NCBI GenBank assembly: GCA_013152695.1
Contig: JAADFV010000097.1
Coordinates: 1 to 7,518 of the forward strand
Direction of reading: 5' to 3'
Source of the DNA: Chloroflexota bacterium
Lineage (GTDB): Bacteria; Chloroflexota; Anaerolineae; J102
DNA: 7,518 nucleotides
A model generated the notes under the pieces. The model had not been told where the DNA came from. It did no database searches and worked only from the letters and a program-made list of their open reading frames with translations. How positions within the stretch are numbered: position 1 is the stretch's first letter; each line of letters opens with the position of its first letter. Below are positions 5,689 to 7,518 of the stretch, piece after piece. Made by a program: the position numbers and the translations under genes.

Positions 5689-6342
5689 TCAACTCAGGTA
5701 GATAGGACTAAGAGTCACGGGGTCCTCGATGTCTTTGGCCTGCCATCGTGCCCAGCCCAGTTCGGCCAGCACACCGGCCCGGCGAACAGACAAGGCTGCC
5801 GCTGCCACACCGGCTACCTGCGGCGCTTGCAGCAAATCTGCACGTTCTGTAGGGTTGAGTTCACCGATAAAATAGGTCGGGGCAGAGAGGGTAGTGAGAA
5901 TCTCGGGAAGAGGATGCAAACCCCAGTCTGTTTGGCGCTGCAGGGATGACCCGGCCTTGCTGTAGACCGCCCAACAGAAGCGGCGCCGTCCTGCTGCAAC
6001 CAGAGCACAAATCGGCGTTGACTCGGAGGGGGCGACATAGGCGAGGCAATCGAGGGTGGGGACCGCCACGAGGGGGAGGGCGTTCACGGCAACCAGCCCT
6101 TTGGCGTAGCTCAGGGCAATGCGCGATCCTGTGAAGGAGCCAGGACCAATAGCTACAGCAACCACCTCGAGGTCGTTGGGCGTGAGATGCTGGAGATGAA
6201 AGAGGTTGTCGACCTGAACGGCCAGTTCTACCGTATGCCGGCGCTGCGAGCGCCAATTGAGTTCGGCAATGACTTGTTCGCCATCATAAAGGGCGATAGA
6301 GGCATATTGAGTGGCTGTATCGAGAGCCAGCATCAGGGTCAT
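5689..6342 (-). CDS. tsaB: tRNA t6A37 biosynthesis protein TsaB
   Basis: The 217-residue TsaB belongs to the ASKHA fold. It pairs with TsaD and TsaE to transfer the threonylcarbamoyl group from TC-AMP to A37 of ANN-decoding tRNAs. It has the N-terminal nucleotide-fold strand MLALDTATQYASIALY (4-19) and the family hallmark GPGSFTGSR at 66-74, then IALSYAKGLV. The usual Leu after FTG is Ser here. The C-terminus PIYLS matches the conserved P-x-Y-L ending. TsaB lacks the TsaD metal-binding His pair, and so does this protein. The ATG at 6342 overlaps the tsaE TGA by four bases (ATGA) and has AGGAGG 7 nt upstream, so start choice is secure and translation is coupled to tsaE. No tsaD or tsaC is in the window. 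Confidence 0.94.
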   Translation of the reverse strand: MTLMLALDTATQYASIALYDGEQVIAELNWRSQRRHTVELAVQVDNLFHLQHLTPNDLEVVAVAIGPGSFTGSRIALSYAKGLVAVNALPLVAVPTLDCLAYVAPSESTPICALVAAGRRRFCWAVYSKAGSSLQRQTDWGLHPLPEILTTLSAPTYFIGELNPTERADLLQAPQVAGVAAAALSVRRAGVLAELGWARWQAKDIEDPVTLSPIYLS

Positions 6343-6815
6343 GATCCGGCCTCCTGGGAAGGAACCTTGAAGTCGTAGCTGCGGTCGGGCCGAGGATCAC
6401 GTATGTGGAGGATACGATGCTGTGGCCCCGCGTCCTCGATGAGAATTTCTACATGATCTGGTGGCAAAAGCGATTCAATGCGGTCGGCCCATTCGATCAA
6501 TACAAATCCGAGGTCGAATAACTCTTCTAAGCCTAAGGCCTGTGCTTCTCTAACGGGATCGACAAGGCGATAACAATCGACATGATACAATATGCCGCCT
6601 TCGGGTAAGGGATATTCGTTGATGAGGGTGAAGGTGGGGCTGGTCACGGGCACAGTCACGCCAAGAGCAGAGGCGAAGGCCTGGGTAAACAAGGTTTTTC
6701 CAACGCCAAGATCACCCATCAAGGCGATGACAAGGGGAGGCTGTACTTGCTGGGCTAACGCCTGCGCCCATCTACGGGTACTTTCGGGGCTATCACTGGG
6801 TAATGTCCATTGCAT
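6339..6815 (-). CDS. tsaE: tRNA t6A37 biosynthesis ATPase TsaE
   Basis: The gene encodes a 158-residue TsaE (YjeE) P-loop ATPase that drives the TsaB-TsaD cycle of t6A formation. From the ATG start the features are an N-terminal SPESTRRWAQAL helix (9-20), Walker A GDLGVGKT (34-41), the switch-like SPTFTLINEY (59-68), HVDCYRL with D80, and LIEWADRIESLLP with E108 and W109. As I recall them, the D80, E108 and W109 positions coincide with the functional residues described for E. coli YjeE, which supports ATG 6815. An in-frame TTG at 6851 would add 12 residues (MSSSPRSDKIVG). It has a GGGAG about 10 nt upstream, so it cannot be excluded. This is the first gene of the minus-strand run. Confidence 0.93.
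   Translation of the reverse strand: MQWTLPSDSPESTRRWAQALAQQVQPPLVIALMGDLGVGKTLFTQAFASALGVTVPVTSPTFTLINEYPLPEGGILYHVDCYRLVDPVREAQALGLEELFDLGFVLIEWADRIESLLPPDHVEILIEDAGPQHRILHIRDPRPDRSYDFKVPSQEAGS
6350..6355 (-). promoter_or_regulatory. Consensus Shine-Dalgarno site of tsaB, within tsaE
   Basis: On the minus strand AGGAGG lies inside the last tsaE codons, 7 nt before the tsaB ATG. It is the strongest ribosome site in the cluster and fixes the overlapping start. Confidence 0.85.
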
Positions 6816-7010
6816 GCCAACGATTTTATCGGATCGAGGGCTTGAGGACAAACTATCCGATCTCCCGAAGTAGATGGAAAAGACGTACTACATCCCCCGA
6901 TCGGAAAGTATCCCTGCTTTCAGATTCTTTCTTTCTCTGCATAAGTTATGCTAAGCTGTTGTTTACACGCGCTTTTAAATTATTGCTGCCAGCCTCCTGG
7001 AGGTTCACCA
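6816..7010. other. Divergent intergenic region between tsaE and the phosphoesterase gene
   Basis: These 195 bp must carry the promoters for both the tsaE-led run and the phosphoesterase gene. I cannot point to a convincing -35/-10 pair on either strand: TTTACA at 6962-6967 is a fair -35 box but no matching -10 box follows. The region contains a 13-bp inverted repeat GCATAA-G-TTATGC (6939-6951), a candidate operator. Near tsaE it has three mutually complementary 7-8-mers: 6828-6834, 6855-6862 and 6899-6905. No gene is seen here. Confidence 0.5.
6998..7004 (+). promoter_or_regulatory. Shine-Dalgarno site of the phosphoesterase gene
   Basis: TGGAGGT lies 6 nt before the GTG at 7011 (7 nt from its GGAGG core). 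It decides a non-ATG start that a simple ORF search could miss. Confidence 0.8.
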
Positions 7011-7518
7011 GTGCGCATTGCTATTCTCTCGGATATTCACGCCAATGTCGTGGCTTTACAGACTGTCTTGTTGACCGTGAAGATTATGCAGGTCGAACAA
7101 ATATGGTGTTTAGGGGATGTGGTAGGGTATGGGCCAGAACCGCAGGCCTGTGCCGATATCATCCGGGCAAATGCTGAGATATGCCTGGCCGGTAATCATG
7201 ATCTTGCCGTCATCGGTAAACTATCACTTTCTAAGTTCAATCCTCTTGCTGCCCGCGCCATCGACTGGCAACGTCGCCAATTGCGGGCAGAGACACGTGA
7301 TTGGTTGGCCTCTTTACCCAGCAAGCTCGTCTTGCCGCAAATCACTCTCGCTCATGGCAGTCCCCGCGCCCCCGTGTGGGAATATGTTGCTGATGATATG
7401 ACGGCGGACGAGAGCTTTACTGCTTTCGATACCCCCTTGTGTCTGGTGGGCCATAGTCATTTGGCAGTGGGGTGGCGTCTACCGCAGCATGAGAGCGGAG
7501 CTCACAGTGAGTTGGTGG
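7011..7518 (+). CDS. YfcE/MJ0936-type metallophosphoesterase, 5' part
   Basis: The frame opens at GTG 7011 and runs past the right edge, giving 169 visible codons. It has every N-terminal signature of the calcineurin-like phosphoesterase fold that binds two metals: SDIHAN (D8, H10), LGDVVGYGP (D36), AGNHD (N62, H63), AHGSP (H115) and GHSH (H148, H150). The GYGP after the GD block and the long segment between GNHD and AHG place it in the YfcE/MJ0936-like cluster. Members hydrolyse phosphodiesters in vitro and most have no firm physiological substrate. No signal peptide is visible, so it is probably cytoplasmic. The start is supported by TGGAGGT just upstream and by the MRIAILSDIH start typical of the family. 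It is divergent from tsaE and the C-terminus is missing. Confidence 0.9.
   Translation, partial: MRIAILSDIHANVVALQTVLLTVKIMQVEQIWCLGDVVGYGPEPQACADIIRANAEICLAGNHDLAVIGKLSLSKFNPLAARAIDWQRRQLRAETRDWLASLPSKLVLPQITLAHGSPRAPVWEYVADDMTADESFTAFDTPLCLVGHSHLAVGWRLPQHESGAHSELV

Noticed and set aside
6803..7177. 124-codon plus-strand ORF crossing the divergent region
   Set aside because: It overlaps the tsaE start and runs out of frame into the phosphoesterase, whose frame has all the catalytic motifs and a good ribosome site.
1..7518. Mobile elements, CRISPR arrays, tRNA genes or a defence system
   Set aside because: No transposase, integrase, repeat-spacer array, tRNA-like cloverleaf or defence-type domains were seen. 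All long genes are housekeeping families.

Overview
The window looks like core bacterial chromosome, best matched to a Chloroflexota (Anaerolineae-like) genome. That placement is an inference from the gene set: a TGS/SAD-fused uridine-kinase-like protein, a type-4 4Fe-4S uracil-DNA glycosylase, RNase J, a phasin-like protein and the tsaE-tsaB-rimI order. No 16S or other marker is present to prove it. Base composition looks even throughout, and I see no mobile element, tRNA, rRNA or CRISPR array.

Layout, left to right. (1) The 3' end of a plus-strand lytic transglycosylase gene (2-268) enters from the left edge. It converges on a minus-strand phasin-family gene (326-745), and a 22-bp perfect palindrome with a T-tract terminator lies between them. 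(2) The phasin gene has its own near-consensus sigma70 promoter (TTGACA, 17 bp, CATAAT, at 880-908). Two copies of an 18-bp operator-like repeat lie on it, one filling the spacer and one starting at the predicted transcription start. (3) A minus-strand run of six housekeeping genes follows. In transcription order these are tsaE (from about 6815), tsaB, rimI-like, type-4 UDG, RNase J and the TGS/SAD nucleoside kinase (ending at 969). Spacing is tight at the head (4-nt overlap, then 7 nt and 23 nt) and looser at the tail (49 nt and 84 nt). (4) A divergent intergenic region (about 6816-7010) separates this run from a plus-strand YfcE-like metallophosphoesterase. That gene starts with GTG at 7011 behind a strong Shine-Dalgarno site and runs off the right edge.

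The cluster brings together tRNA t6A37 modification (TsaE, TsaB), protein N-terminal acetylation (RimI-like), uracil excision (UDG), RNA processing and decay (RNase J) and a nucleoside kinase. It reads as a growth and information-maintenance operon, while the phasin gene is separately and probably tightly regulated.

The most interesting observations are: the double-operator promoter of the phasin gene; a C-terminal QLSLF sliding-clamp-type motif on the UDG; loss of all four metal/editing ligands in the ThrRS-like domain of the nucleoside kinase; and three mutually complementary 7-8-mers upstream of tsaE that could form alternative hairpins. I found no clearly new multi-gene system.
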